The notes beneath the pieces are model-generated. The model was not told the DNA's origin. It saw nothing but the letters and a program-made list of their open reading frames with translations, and did not search any database. A DNA stretch of 27,271 nt from a virus, in the IMG/VR virus record IMGVR_UViG_3300044635_000563, positions 1-27,271 of that record. One strand, 5' to 3'. Made by a program: the position numbers and the translations under genes. This document shows positions 7,821 to 15,895 of this stretch, piece by piece. Within the stretch, counting starts at the first letter, position 1; the number at the start of each line of letters is the position of its first letter.

Positions 7821-8603
7821 ATGGCCGTTGCTGGCGTCAACCTTTCTGTTGATTCGTCAGAGCTTCTCAAGCTGCAGGCTTCGCTTGGCAAGGTGTTTGA
7901 CAACGCAGGGCTTGCCGAGACTCTTGGCGATGCTCTGGAGAAGGCACTGGAGCCGGCGAAGCTGCGGCTGCGAGAGAACACGCCAGTAGGGCCTACCGGC
8001 AATCTCAAACGTGCCGTGAATACGAAGATCGTCCGCTACAAGCGAGACGGCAACGCGGTTGGGCTTCTTGGCTACAACCGCTCTGCGCGTGGCGACTCAG
8101 AGGAAATCGCCCAACCGGGGACGGTGCGGCTCGGCCCAGACAGGGCATTCCATCAGTGGCTCTTAGAGTTCGGGACCAAGCAGCGACCGATCAAGACAAT
8201 CGCCAACAAGCCATACCAGAGACGAGCCCACACTAGAACGATGAAGTCTGGCAAGGTGGCTCAGATCAACGAGCACACCGTAAAGGCCGGGCAAGGTTCG
8301 ATGATTGCGTCGAGCATCGGGCAGCGCGGAGCGTTTGCTATCACCAAGAGCGGAAAAGGAATCACCACGCCAAAAGGCACGTTCTTCAAAAAGGGCAAGA
8401 AGGGCGAAACGCTAGTGATCAACGCCATGCAGGCCGGCGGCTACTCTGAGCCGCCCCTGCGAAAGACGTGGCGTGAGTACCAAGGCAAGGTGGCTGAGCG
8501 GCTCACGTCGGAACTGCGGATTTCGCTTGAGCGTGCCCTGGACGCGCTCACGTACACCAGCACCGGCAGCGTGACTGGTGCCACCATCCAGGCTGGAGGC
8601 TAG
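7821..8603 (+). CDS. HK97 gp10-like tail completion/neck protein
   Basis: Probably caps the tail tube or neck. The 260-aa product carries the gp10-like N-terminal pattern: an amphipathic helix region (LLKLQASLGKVFD), then A-L-E-P-A-K-L-R-L-R-E-N-T-P-V-G-P-T-G-N-L, where a PVGPTGNLKRA-type motif is the family hallmark. A later LEFGTKQRP-like segment is also typical. It is longer than the usual 110-150 aa because of a basic Gly/Lys-rich insertion (about residues 145-200). AGGAGG lies 8 nt before the ATG, which follows directly on the previous stop codon. Confidence 0.85.
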   Translation: MAVAGVNLSVDSSELLKLQASLGKVFDNAGLAETLGDALEKALEPAKLRLRENTPVGPTGNLKRAVNTKIVRYKRDGNAVGLLGYNRSARGDSEEIAQPGTVRLGPDRAFHQWLLEFGTKQRPIKTIANKPYQRRAHTRTMKSGKVAQINEHTVKAGQGSMIASSIGQRGAFAITKSGKGITTPKGTFFKKGKKGETLVINAMQAGGYSEPPLRKTWREYQGKVAERLTSELRISLERALDALTYTSTGSVTGATIQAGG

Positions 8604-8605
8604 CC

Positions 8606-9022
8606 GTGCTGAAGTCACCAGAGCAGGCAGCTGCTCGAGCACTCGTTGCAGATCCTGCCGTGGCCATGATCCTTGGCCAGCGTATCTGGCCTGTGATCGC
8701 ACCGGCGTCTGCGTCCCTACCGTTTGCCACATGGCGACGCACGGGCGTCAGCCGCTCGCAAGGGCTTTCGGGCCCGACAGGTGCCACGTCTGTGCAGTTG
8801 GCTGTGGACGTGTTCTCGACCACATACGAAGAGGCCCGCGAGGCCGCCGACAAAATCCGTTCAGTTCTGGATGGATGGGGCGGGCAAGTGACAGACTACG
8901 TAAGCGTGCGGAACGTGAGCCTCGAAACCGAGTCTGACGGCTTCGTGCAACTCGCTGGCGGTGACTTGCCGCCCGTCTATCAGGTGACGCAATCGTTTTC
9001 AATCCTCTGGCAGGAGACTTAG
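8606..9022 (+). CDS. Tail completion protein (DUF3168/gp17-like)
   Basis: The 138-aa product fits the DUF3168-type family found between gp10-like and tail-tube genes. It has an N-terminal helix (QAAARALVADPAVAMIL), an RIWPVIAPASASLPFATW strand segment, the helix TYEEAREAADKIRSVLDGW, and C-terminal strands ending in VTQSFSILWQE. It probably forms the tail terminator or completion ring that joins tail to neck. It uses a GTG start with GGAGG 6 nt upstream, two bases after the previous stop. Confidence 0.85.
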   Translation: MLKSPEQAAARALVADPAVAMILGQRIWPVIAPASASLPFATWRRTGVSRSQGLSGPTGATSVQLAVDVFSTTYEEAREAADKIRSVLDGWGGQVTDYVSVRNVSLETESDGFVQLAGGDLPPVYQVTQSFSILWQET

Positions 9023-9025
9023 CAG

Positions 9026-9424
9026 ATGGCCTTTGAAACTCCGCATGATGGCTCGGGCACAGTCCTGACCTTCAACGGCACCGCCTATACCGTCACCAGC
9101 GTGGTTGTCAGTGCCACCGACCCGACTGCCGCCGATGACAAGATTGCCGTTTCGCATCTTGGCCAGACCGCTGGCGAAACCGCTAAGACTCTTGACCTTC
9201 CGCTTGCTGGTGCCGCCTCTGGCGAAACTGGCCGCAGCGTGACGTTTGACTACATCGGCAAAACTTTCATTGCCGACAAGAGCACTGGCTCTTTTGTGCT
9301 CACCATTGGCGGTACGGCACTCGCTGGCGTGAGCAGCAAAGTTGGAACGGTCACGAGTTCAACGCTGACGCTCGCCACGCAGGACGCTATCCGAGGCCAG
9401 GCCACGATCAAGCTTGAGCGGTAA
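9026..9424 (+). CDS. Tail tube-like protein A
   Basis: The 132-aa product is beta-rich with repeated Thr/Ser/Gly strands (VLTFNGTAYTVTSVVVS, ETGRSVTFDYIGKTF, SSTLTLATQDAIRGQA). Its size and position directly before a second tube-like gene and the tail chaperone genes suggest a tail-tube or tube-associated protein. AGGAG stands about 9 nt before the ATG. I cannot tell from sequence which of the two neighbours is the main tube subunit. Confidence 0.65.
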   Translation: MAFETPHDGSGTVLTFNGTAYTVTSVVVSATDPTAADDKIAVSHLGQTAGETAKTLDLPLAGAASGETGRSVTFDYIGKTFIADKSTGSFVLTIGGTALAGVSSKVGTVTSSTLTLATQDAIRGQATIKLER

Positions 9425-9442
9425 GCCAGACGGAGGACCGTC

Positions 9443-9760
9443 ATGGCGGACTACTCAGCGGGCGTCACGGCCACTTGGAACAGCGTGAACTTCGGTGAGG
9501 TTACGGAGATATCCGTAACGCACGGCGGTGCTCTTCCATTGGCTCGCGCCAGTACTTGGACGCTTGACATTGGCACTATAGAGATGAAGTGCCTAACCAC
9601 GGCGAACATCTCAACGGCCAACTACGGCAAGCGTGCGCAAGTCACTATCACTGGCGGCGGGCTCGCTTACTCGGGCAAGGCAGTGCTTGAGAAGTTCACC
9701 ATGGCTGGCGTGGTCAATGACGTGACGCGCTACGCAGTCACGCTACGAGTCCAAGGCTAG
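9443..9760 (+). CDS. Tail tube-like protein B (candidate major tail protein)
   Basis: The 105-aa product has the pattern of small tail-tube proteins: GVTATWNSVNFGEVTEISV near the N terminus, a short loop with GGALPLARAS, strands TWTLDIGTIEMKCL and RAQVTITGGGLAYSG, and a C-terminal TRYAVTLRVQG strand. GGAGGA lies 5 nt before the ATG. It is directly followed by the frameshifted chaperone gene, the standard order for a major tail protein. It is shorter than typical lambda-type tube proteins, so the assignment is inferred from pattern and synteny. Confidence 0.7.
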   Translation: MADYSAGVTATWNSVNFGEVTEISVTHGGALPLARASTWTLDIGTIEMKCLTTANISTANYGKRAQVTITGGGLAYSGKAVLEKFTMAGVVNDVTRYAVTLRVQG

Positions 9761-9768
9761 GAGAAACC

Positions 9769-10146
9769 ATGAGCCTCAGCGTTGCAGACCTTGCCAAGCA
9801 GATCCTTGATGCCGATGACTTGCCGATTCTCAAGGTGACTGTGCGTGAATGGAAGGGCGCAGACGGCAAGCCGCTCGTGCTCGGCGTGCGAGTCATGACG
9901 GTTGAAGAGCGCGACAGCTACGAAAAGGAGTGGGTGGGCAAGAAAGAGACGGGCATTGACAACTTCCGCACGAAGTACCTGGCCCGCTGTCTGTGCCATC
10001 CAGAGAGCGGCGAACGTCTCTTTGACGAGGCTGGCATTGAGCAGCTGGCGAAGAAGTCGGCCGCCATCGTGTCCAAGCTCTTCGAGAAGGCACTCAAGCA
10101 CAACAACATGACCGAGACAGACGTGGAGGAACTCGCAAAAAACTGA
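9769..10146 (+). CDS. Tail assembly chaperone, short form (gpG-like)
   Basis: Binds the tape measure protein and helps tail-tube assembly; not expected in the finished virion. The 125-aa product begins MSLSVADLAKQILDADDLPI and carries ATVEERDSY-type and FRTKYLARCLCHPESGERLF segments common to this family, followed by helices. AGGAG precedes the ATG. The last sense codons are GCA AAA AAC before the TGA. They form an A AAA AAC slippery heptamer from which ribosomes can move into the -1 frame and read on into the gpT-like ORF to give a 226-aa fusion. Confidence 0.85.
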   Translation: MSLSVADLAKQILDADDLPILKVTVREWKGADGKPLVLGVRVMTVEERDSYEKEWVGKKETGIDNFRTKYLARCLCHPESGERLFDEAGIEQLAKKSAAIVSKLFEKALKHNNMTETDVEELAKN

Positions 10147-10185
10147 GCGTCCGCCCGACGAGGCGTTTCCTGTTTCGTCTGGCGG
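10137..10185 (+). promoter_or_regulatory. Programmed -1 ribosomal frameshift signal
   Basis: The heptamer A AAA AAC (10137-10143) is in the correct phase, with AAA and AAC as zero-frame codons and the TGA stop immediately after. Seven nt downstream a stem begins: CCGCC-C-GACGA (10151-10161) pairs with TCGTC-T-GGCGG (10175-10185), ten pairs with one internal C/T mismatch and a 13-nt loop. Heptamer, phase, spacer and stem all fit a -1 frameshift site, and the position between gpG- and gpT-like ORFs is the conserved site for one. Confidence 0.88.
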
Positions 10186-10448
10186 GGCACTTGGGAATGA
10201 CGGTGAGGGAACTGTCTCGCCGCATGGATTCGCAGGAGCTCACGGAGTGGATTGCGTTCACTCGCTACTACCACGCTCTCCCTGATCCATGGCGGCAGAC
10301 TGGCCTACTGACGAGTGCCGTGCTTGCACCGTACTCCCAGCAAGGCAAGGCACCGAAAGCAGACGATTTCAACCCGATTGAGAAACCACCCCAGCACGCA
10401 GACGAGATGAAGCGGGAGTTGCAAAAGCTCCTGGCGTTCCCCGAGTAA
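10143..10448 (+). CDS. Tail assembly chaperone, -1 frame extension (gpT-like part of gpGT)
   Basis: The frame is open without a stop from the slippery site and encodes about 101 residues. The gpT-type block RPTRRFLFRLAGHLGMTV, then RELSRRMDSQELTEWIAF, is typical of the second half of frameshifted tail chaperones and of related minor tail proteins. A TTG at 10191 could serve as an independent start, but the conserved RRFLFRLAGHLG segment lies upstream of it. Expression as a gpG-gpT fusion (9769-10143 joined to 10143-10448) is therefore favoured. The stop is 3 nt before the tape measure start. Confidence 0.85.
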   Translation: MSVRPTRRFLFRLAGHLGMTVRELSRRMDSQELTEWIAFTRYYHALPDPWRQTGLLTSAVLAPYSQQGKAPKADDFNPIEKPPQHADEMKRELQKLLAFPE

Positions 10449-10451
10449 GCC

Positions 10452-13325
10452 ATGGCCACCATCCTCTCACTCGCGCTCAAGGTAAACGCTGACGCCTCTG
10501 GCGTGGTGAAGAACCTGACGCCGGCTGAGCGGGCACTTGAAAATCTGGCCAAGCAGGCGAGTAAGGCCACAAGCATTTTTGACGAGTTCGCCGGCACTAG
10601 TGCTGCCGCTGCCAACGCTCAGTTCAATGCGTCCAAGTCCATGGCCGACTTGGCGGACAGTCTCAAGCGTGGCGAGATCACTGCCCAAGAGTTTGCGTCT
10701 AGGTATGAAGACCTCAGCGACGCAATCACCAAGGAGGCTGCGGCCCTTAAGCGTGCGGCCCAGATCACAGAAGCCAACATCTCGCCGGCAGAGAAGTACA
10801 GCAGAACTGTTGAAGAACTTGACAATCAGGTGCGAGCCGGCCGCATTTCGCAAGAGACGTACAACCGTGCTCTAGAAAAGGCCAAGGGCGATCTCGACAA
10901 GACTTCCACTGCCGTGGACAAGACCGACAAGAGCATGGAGTCTCTTGCCAGGAATACAAAGATTCTTGCCGGCATCGAGATTGGCCGCCTGTTCTTAGAC
11001 GGTCTCTCGGCCATCGGGAACGTCTTTCAAGATATTGGCTCTCGCGTCACGTCCCTCGTCTCTAGCGTCAACTCGTCTGTCGATACGCTCAATGACTTCT
11101 CGGCCCGTACTGGCATCGGCGTTGAGGCGTTGCAGGGCTACTCGCTCGCGGCCAAGCTGGCCGGCGTGGATACCGAGCAGTTCGGTGCAGCGGTCCAGAA
11201 GTTGGCAGTGAACATCGGCAAGGCTACGCCTGGGGACGCGCTCGACAAGTCGCTCAGAGGAATCAACCTTTCGGTTGCTGAGCTCAGGGCCCTTGCGCCG
11301 GAAGACCAGTTCTCGGCCATCGGTAACGCCATCTCTCAACTACCAACGGCTGCCGATCGTGCAGCTGCTGCGGTTGAAATCTTCGGCAAGCAAGGCGCTG
11401 CCCTGGCACCGCTATTCCGTGAGGGGGCCGCAAGCCTTGAGGAGCTCAAGGCCAGGGCTGAGCGGCTCGGCATCATCGTCAGCGAGACGCAGGTGAACAA
11501 CGTCGCTGACATGAACGACGCCTTTGACTTGGTGCGAGCCACCATTGAAGGCATCGTTGGGCAGGTGATTGGCAACCTTGCGCCCGCAGTCACTGACGTG
11601 ACTAATCAGTTTCTGCAGTTCGTGGAAAGCTGGAGCGGTGCTCAGGGTGAGGGCGGCACTGGCATTGCCAACGCCATCACGGATGTGCTGCTGCAAGGGG
11701 CTGAGTATTTCGCCGCAGTCTTTGACGAGTTCGTGTCTGGGCTGGTGGGGCTCGGCGTCACGTTTGAAGACACGTCAGCGACGTTCACCGCGTCTGCCAA
11801 TGCGTTCACATTTGTGAGCGAAGGGCTGCGGACGGTTGCGAACGTCTTTGAGCTTGCAGGCAATGCCCTATCTGCTGCGCTTGGCAAGATCATTGAAACA
11901 CTAGGCAGCTTCGTCAGCAGTGACCTTGAGGAATATGGCAAGGAACTGACGCGGCAGGCGATGATTGCCACCGAGCAGAACTCTCGCCAACTTGAGGACG
12001 CAGCGGCAAACGCAGGACGGGCATTTGTTGGGATATTCACAGCGGACGGCGGGACTGCTGAGAACTCAGGGAAGGGGGCCGCCGAGTCATACCTGTCTGG
12101 GCTGCGCGACGAGATCCGGAGGCAACGCTCGCCGGAAGTCAAAGTTGAGCTCAACCTTGGCAAGACCGAAGAGCGGCTGCAGCAGTTCTTGGCAACTGCT
12201 GGCGACGAGGCTTCCGTATTCCTGCAGCAGTCCATGGGAACCGTCGAGACGTTCCAGCAAATGGCAGAGGCTGGCGGGCTGACGGCGGACCAGATTGAGA
12301 TCATGAACGGCTTCATGAAGAACGTGAACGCCGAACTGGATAAGGAACTGGCGAAGAGGCAGGAGGCTGCCGATGCCGCTTTGGCCCAGGCCGACGCAGA
12401 CCGCAAGCGGCTTGACCAGTTGCTTGAGACGAAGGACGAGGGGGCCAGAATCGAAAACGACTTGCTTACCGTGCAGCGTGAGCAGGCCCGCGTCTCCGAG
12501 CAACTCGCGGCAGCACGAGCAGCCAACAATCAGGCCGACGCCGACGCAGCTGCTGCGAGGCAGGCGGAACTTGACCAACTGACGGCAAAGCTGGAAGACG
12601 AGCAGCAGGCCCTTGAGCAGGGCTTCGGTGCTGGGTTCAACGCTGCCTTCCAGTCGGTTGACCAGAACATCAGCCAACTGATTGCCAAGTCCCAGGAGTT
12701 TGGGCAGGCAGGATTTGACGCAGCCCTGCGTCTGCAGGAAGGCATCGCTGCCGCTCAAGAGCAGGCACGGGACGGCATTCTGAATGCCGAGGCTTTCAAC
12801 GCCGAAGTGCAACGGCAGCAGGAGCTCTTCAATCAGGAGCTCGCCAATATCCAAGAGGCAGAAAAGGCTAGGGACGCGGCGGCTGAAGACAGGAAGGCCA
12901 AGGAGCAGGAGCGAGCCAACGCTGAGCTCAAGGCCCAGGACGATTACCGCAAGCAGCAAGAGACTGCCCTGCAGGCGTACCAGCAACAGCAGCAGCAGGC
13001 CCAGCAGCAGTACGCCCAGGAGCAGGCCCGCATCTTTGAGGAGCAGCGCAAGGCCGCCGAGGCCGAAGCAAAGCGGCAGGAAGAGCGCATCCGCAAGCTC
13101 AACACGCTGGGCGCTCAGTCCGTTAACGTGGCGGACATCCGCAACGTCGAGAGCGCCAACCTTGTGCTGCAACTTGGGGCCAACGCCCAAGATCCCGCAC
13201 TTATTCAGCAGCGGCTGCAAACGAAGCTACTCGAGAAGATTGCCGTAGGCATCGGCCAGGCGGCAAGCAACTATTTCAACCAGCCCGTCGCCATCGTTGG
13301 CTACGCTGACGTGGGAGGCATCTAA
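10452..13325 (+). CDS. Tail tape measure protein
   Basis: Sets tail length and probably helps DNA entry. The 957-aa product is the longest in the window. It has an N-terminal helical region, a central segment with FSARTGIGVEALQGYSLAAK (a tape-measure signature) and hydrophobic helices around residues 170-240 and 400-500. Long Ala/Glu/Gln/Lys coiled coils follow, including a glutamine-rich stretch near residue 845 (AYQQQQQQAQQQ). At about 0.15 nm per residue, known for other siphophages, a tail near 140 nm is expected. Its start is 3 nt after the chaperone stop, and its stop overlaps the next ATG (TAATG). Confidence 0.92.
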   Translation: MATILSLALKVNADASGVVKNLTPAERALENLAKQASKATSIFDEFAGTSAAAANAQFNASKSMADLADSLKRGEITAQEFASRYEDLSDAITKEAAALKRAAQITEANISPAEKYSRTVEELDNQVRAGRISQETYNRALEKAKGDLDKTSTAVDKTDKSMESLARNTKILAGIEIGRLFLDGLSAIGNVFQDIGSRVTSLVSSVNSSVDTLNDFSARTGIGVEALQGYSLAAKLAGVDTEQFGAAVQKLAVNIGKATPGDALDKSLRGINLSVAELRALAPEDQFSAIGNAISQLPTAADRAAAAVEIFGKQGAALAPLFREGAASLEELKARAERLGIIVSETQVNNVADMNDAFDLVRATIEGIVGQVIGNLAPAVTDVTNQFLQFVESWSGAQGEGGTGIANAITDVLLQGAEYFAAVFDEFVSGLVGLGVTFEDTSATFTASANAFTFVSEGLRTVANVFELAGNALSAALGKIIETLGSFVSSDLEEYGKELTRQAMIATEQNSRQLEDAAANAGRAFVGIFTADGGTAENSGKGAAESYLSGLRDEIRRQRSPEVKVELNLGKTEERLQQFLATAGDEASVFLQQSMGTVETFQQMAEAGGLTADQIEIMNGFMKNVNAELDKELAKRQEAADAALAQADADRKRLDQLLETKDEGARIENDLLTVQREQARVSEQLAAARAANNQADADAAAARQAELDQLTAKLEDEQQALEQGFGAGFNAAFQSVDQNISQLIAKSQEFGQAGFDAALRLQEGIAAAQEQARDGILNAEAFNAEVQRQQELFNQELANIQEAEKARDAAAEDRKAKEQERANAELKAQDDYRKQQETALQAYQQQQQQAQQQYAQEQARIFEEQRKAAEAEAKRQEERIRKLNTLGAQSVNVADIRNVESANLVLQLGANAQDPALIQQRLQTKLLEKIAVGIGQAASNYFNQPVAIVGYADVGGI

Positions 13326-14203
13326 TGCCCATACATTCGTGGCGTGAACTTGCACGCACGCTGGAAGGAGAAGTGCGGGGCGGAACGTCGGCCACCCGTA
13401 CGTTCGTGCTGACGCTTGCGGATAACACGCTAGAGAACAACCCGCCCACTGAAACGGAACTTATCTCGGCTCTCGGCCTCGACAACTGGGGCAGCCTGCA
13501 CCCGTCTCTGAGTTTCTTGGGACTGCGGAGGCTGTCAATCACGGAGCGGTTTTCCGACTCGCCATATCACGTTCAAGTAGTTGCCGAGTATGGGCTCGTT
13601 ACGCCAAACGACCTTGAGACTCCACTGGACCGCGATGCTGAGTGGTCTTTTGTGGCTGAGCCTGCCCAGGTGCCGGCTTTCTACTACTGGGACGGCACGA
13701 CACGCAGGCCGCTGGTGAACTCTGCCAATGACTTCTACGAGTCGCTTACGACTGAGGAGCAGATTGTCAGGGCGACGATGAAAAAGAATTACGCCAACTT
13801 TCCTGCTGCTCAGATGCAGGCCACAAACAAAATCAACAGCGGCACTTACTTTGGCTGCCCTGCTCACTCGTGGAAGGTTGCTGGCGTGAACGCCACGTAT
13901 ACCGTCGAGTCCTACAATAACGTGACCTATAGCTACTGGGCCGCGACGTGTGAGCTTCTTTACCGAGAGAGCAAGTGGAACCTACGCATACCTGATGTCG
14001 GGTGGAACTACATAGACGCTGCGAGCGGGCAGAAGCGGCGCACGATGGTGTTTGACTTTGAGAACGCAGAATGGGTCGCCTCTGCCAATCCTGTCGCTCT
14101 CGACGGATCAGGTGGTCAGTCATCGAGCTTCCCCTACATTCACGACTTTCGCGTTAACGAAGAAGCCAACTTCGGCAGCCTCTTCGGCACGCCGCCAACC
14201 TGA
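13325..14203 (+). CDS. Putative distal tail protein
   Basis: The 292-aa product is unrecognised at family level. It has mixed alpha/beta character, many aromatic residues (FYYWDGT, YSYWAATCELLYRESKWNL) and a pattern in its second half that resembles phage tail or baseplate beta domains. It directly follows the tape measure gene, where a distal tail (Dit-like) protein is expected. GGGAGG lies 6 nt before the ATG, which overlaps the tape measure stop. The function is inferred from gene order only. Confidence 0.65.
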   Translation: MPIHSWRELARTLEGEVRGGTSATRTFVLTLADNTLENNPPTETELISALGLDNWGSLHPSLSFLGLRRLSITERFSDSPYHVQVVAEYGLVTPNDLETPLDRDAEWSFVAEPAQVPAFYYWDGTTRRPLVNSANDFYESLTTEEQIVRATMKKNYANFPAAQMQATNKINSGTYFGCPAHSWKVAGVNATYTVESYNNVTYSYWAATCELLYRESKWNLRIPDVGWNYIDAASGQKRRTMVFDFENAEWVASANPVALDGSGGQSSSFPYIHDFRVNEEANFGSLFGTPPT

Positions 14204-14206
14204 CGC

Positions 14207-14788
14207 ATGGCCCGCCAAAAGAAACCTTTTGACGCGGTGCAGTTCACTCGGGAAAGCGCCGAGCGGGTTGCTCGAGTTGTTCGCCAGGCCGAGCTATCAC
14301 CGCCAGCTGCGTCGCCGCTGACGTTTGATAGGCGGCTTTCGGACAGGCACCCTAAGCAGGTGCGGGCCGCGACGTTCTCAGGCGCGTGGCCGATCGGCAG
14401 CGTCAAGGCGGTGACGTTCAAGTATGCGCCGACTGCCACGGCCAACGTGGTGAATCTCTCTTGGCCAATCACGCTCTCTGGCTACGTCAACGAGAACTGC
14501 GTTGTGGGCAAAGAAGGCACCAACTGGTGGCTCGTTACGCCGATGCTTCAGACGGCCACGGCCGTAATCGTCACGTCCACGCAGTCATTCTCATTTGCCA
14601 CCGGAACAGCAACCGCTTCTGCCGTTTCTGACGTGCTGATCTCAGCAACGCTCAACACCAACAACTGCGTCATCGCCGTGGGCAAAACGCTCACGACGGC
14701 CATGATCACCGTGGTCAACTCTACGGCAACGGCAGCCGTTGTTACTGGCACTTCCGCTGCTACGTTTCTCAGAATACGAGTGCCCTGA
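14207..14788 (+). CDS. Putative tail-associated structural protein
   Basis: The 193-aa product has a basic helical N terminus (about residues 1-55; RESAERVARVVRQAELSPP). A beta-rich, Thr/Val/Ala-rich body follows (VKAVTFKYAPTATANVVNL, ATAVIVTSTQSFSFATGTA), suggestive of a tail-tip or fibre-like domain. A conserved family is not recognised. It is 3 nt downstream of the previous gene, and its stop forms TGATG with the next start. A host-contact role is possible but unproven. Confidence 0.6.
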   Translation: MARQKKPFDAVQFTRESAERVARVVRQAELSPPAASPLTFDRRLSDRHPKQVRAATFSGAWPIGSVKAVTFKYAPTATANVVNLSWPITLSGYVNENCVVGKEGTNWWLVTPMLQTATAVIVTSTQSFSFATGTATASAVSDVLISATLNTNNCVIAVGKTLTTAMITVVNSTATAAVVTGTSAATFLRIRVP

Positions 14789-15582
14789 TGGCTTGCCCTT
14801 GCTGCTGTAGCGAGCCCGGTGCGTGCTGCGTTCCTGCTGGGGACGGTTATTCGTGCCAGCAAAAAACGTCCTGCGAGTGCTCAACTCTTTCGGGATGGTT
14901 TCACGGAGCAGGTATCGCGTGCGTCGCCGGACTATGCGGCTCTTTCAATCCATGCTCGTTTTGCTGCAGTAGCCTGCCGTCAACATTCAGCGTCGCCATC
15001 AACATTGTTTTTGACAAGTTGGTGCTGATTGCAAGCACGGGCACGTTCTCATCGTCTGGGAGCAGGATCACGTCTCCGTCTGGGGTATCCAGCAGCAAAA
15101 CGCTTACTGCGAATGTGACATTGACTGGCGGAAGTGGGGCGTGCCGAAGTTACAGCTTTAGCGGGTGCGGGCCTTACGGAGACATGCAAAACATTCAAGT
15201 CTTGCTCAGTCAAAATCACTTGAATGGGGATTGTCGATGGAACCTCGCAATCACCAGCAGGCATCTTAGTGCCGCAACTTATGTGAACGATGCCAACTTT
15301 AACACGTTCAACTGTGCCACCGGCACTACTGAAAACTTTTTTGACTCAGGTAATCTGACGGTTTCTGATCTGGTCGTGACTGGACCGACGTGCAATCTTT
15401 CTGGGCTAACTTTCTCTGGCCCGACAACGATTGTGCGTGAGGCGTGCGTTGAGTCTTTTGGAACGAACACACGGCTCTGCCGCATTGCCAACTTCAACGC
15501 TGGCGAAACCAGTGCGGACATTGCTTTTGGGTCGCTGCCGGAGCAGATCATCACCGCAACATGGACAGCCACAATCGTATGA
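14788..15582 (+). CDS. Cysteine-rich tail-region protein
   Basis: The 264-aa product has 14 cysteines in its first 60 residues (C3, C5-7, C13-14, C23, C29, C31, C45, C50, C56, C59-60) and seven more later. The spacing GACC-x8-C, then a helix-like stretch, then G-W-F-H-G-A-G-I-A-C-x4-C, resembles short cysteine repeats I associate with secreted Planctomycetota proteins. The rest is beta-rich with Thr/Ser/Gly (SGSRITSPSGVSSSKTLTAN, LSGLTFSGPTTI), like a fibre or adhesin domain. No signal peptide is seen. The start overlaps the previous stop (TGATG). Likely a virion surface or tail-tip protein, by position. Confidence 0.6.
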   Translation: MACPCCCSEPGACCVPAGDGYSCQQKTSCECSTLSGWFHGAGIACVAGLCGSFNPCSFCCSSLPSTFSVAINIVFDKLVLIASTGTFSSSGSRITSPSGVSSSKTLTANVTLTGGSGACRSYSFSGCGPYGDMQNIQVLLSQNHLNGDCRWNLAITSRHLSAATYVNDANFNTFNCATGTTENFFDSGNLTVSDLVVTGPTCNLSGLTFSGPTTIVREACVESFGTNTRLCRIANFNAGETSADIAFGSLPEQIITATWTATIV

Positions 15583-15860
15583 CGCTGCTGTGCAAGTTTG
15601 ATGCTCGCGGCTTCTGCACCGTGTGCGAGCACAAGGAGTCTGCACCTGGGTTTCAACGCAACTGCTGCGGATCACCTGGGTGCATGGATGCAGCCAATCG
15701 CAAGGGGCTTGGTGATTACGTCTCCGATGCGCTTCGTCTTTTTGGAATCACAAAAGAACGCGCTCAAGCCGTGGCGTCAGCGGTTGGCGTGAAGGACTGC
15801 GGGTGCTCTCAGAGGCAGGAAGCCTTGAACGATCTCGGCCGCAAGTTCGGTATCGGTTGA
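15579..15860 (+). CDS. Small Cys-rich protein with CGC-type C terminus
   Basis: The 93-aa product starts at an ATGA overlap (15579), preferred over an upstream in-frame ATG at 15561. Eight cysteines are present: C5, C13/C16 (CTVC), C29-C30, C35 and C74/C76. The C-terminal DCGCSQRQEALNDLGRKFGIG resembles a short CGC-x-x-R-x-x-x-LN motif that I recall from the tail-end region of many phages. Two metal sites are plausible. Function unknown. Confidence 0.65.
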   Translation: MTLLCKFDARGFCTVCEHKESAPGFQRNCCGSPGCMDAANRKGLGDYVSDALRLFGITKERAQAVASAVGVKDCGCSQRQEALNDLGRKFGIG

Positions 15861-15895
15861 CGCCCCCGCTACGGTGGAAAGCGAAAGGGCGAGCC

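Noticed and set aside
12960-13030. CAG-rich repeat as a separate repeat element
   Set aside because: It is in-frame low complexity encoding the Gln-rich coiled coil of the tape measure protein, not an independent repeat.
12087-13220. Leu-rich - strand frame opposite the tape measure gene (377 codons), looking membrane-like
   Set aside because: The Leu richness is the reverse complement of the Gln/Glu/Ala-rich coiled coil. Nothing else supports it.
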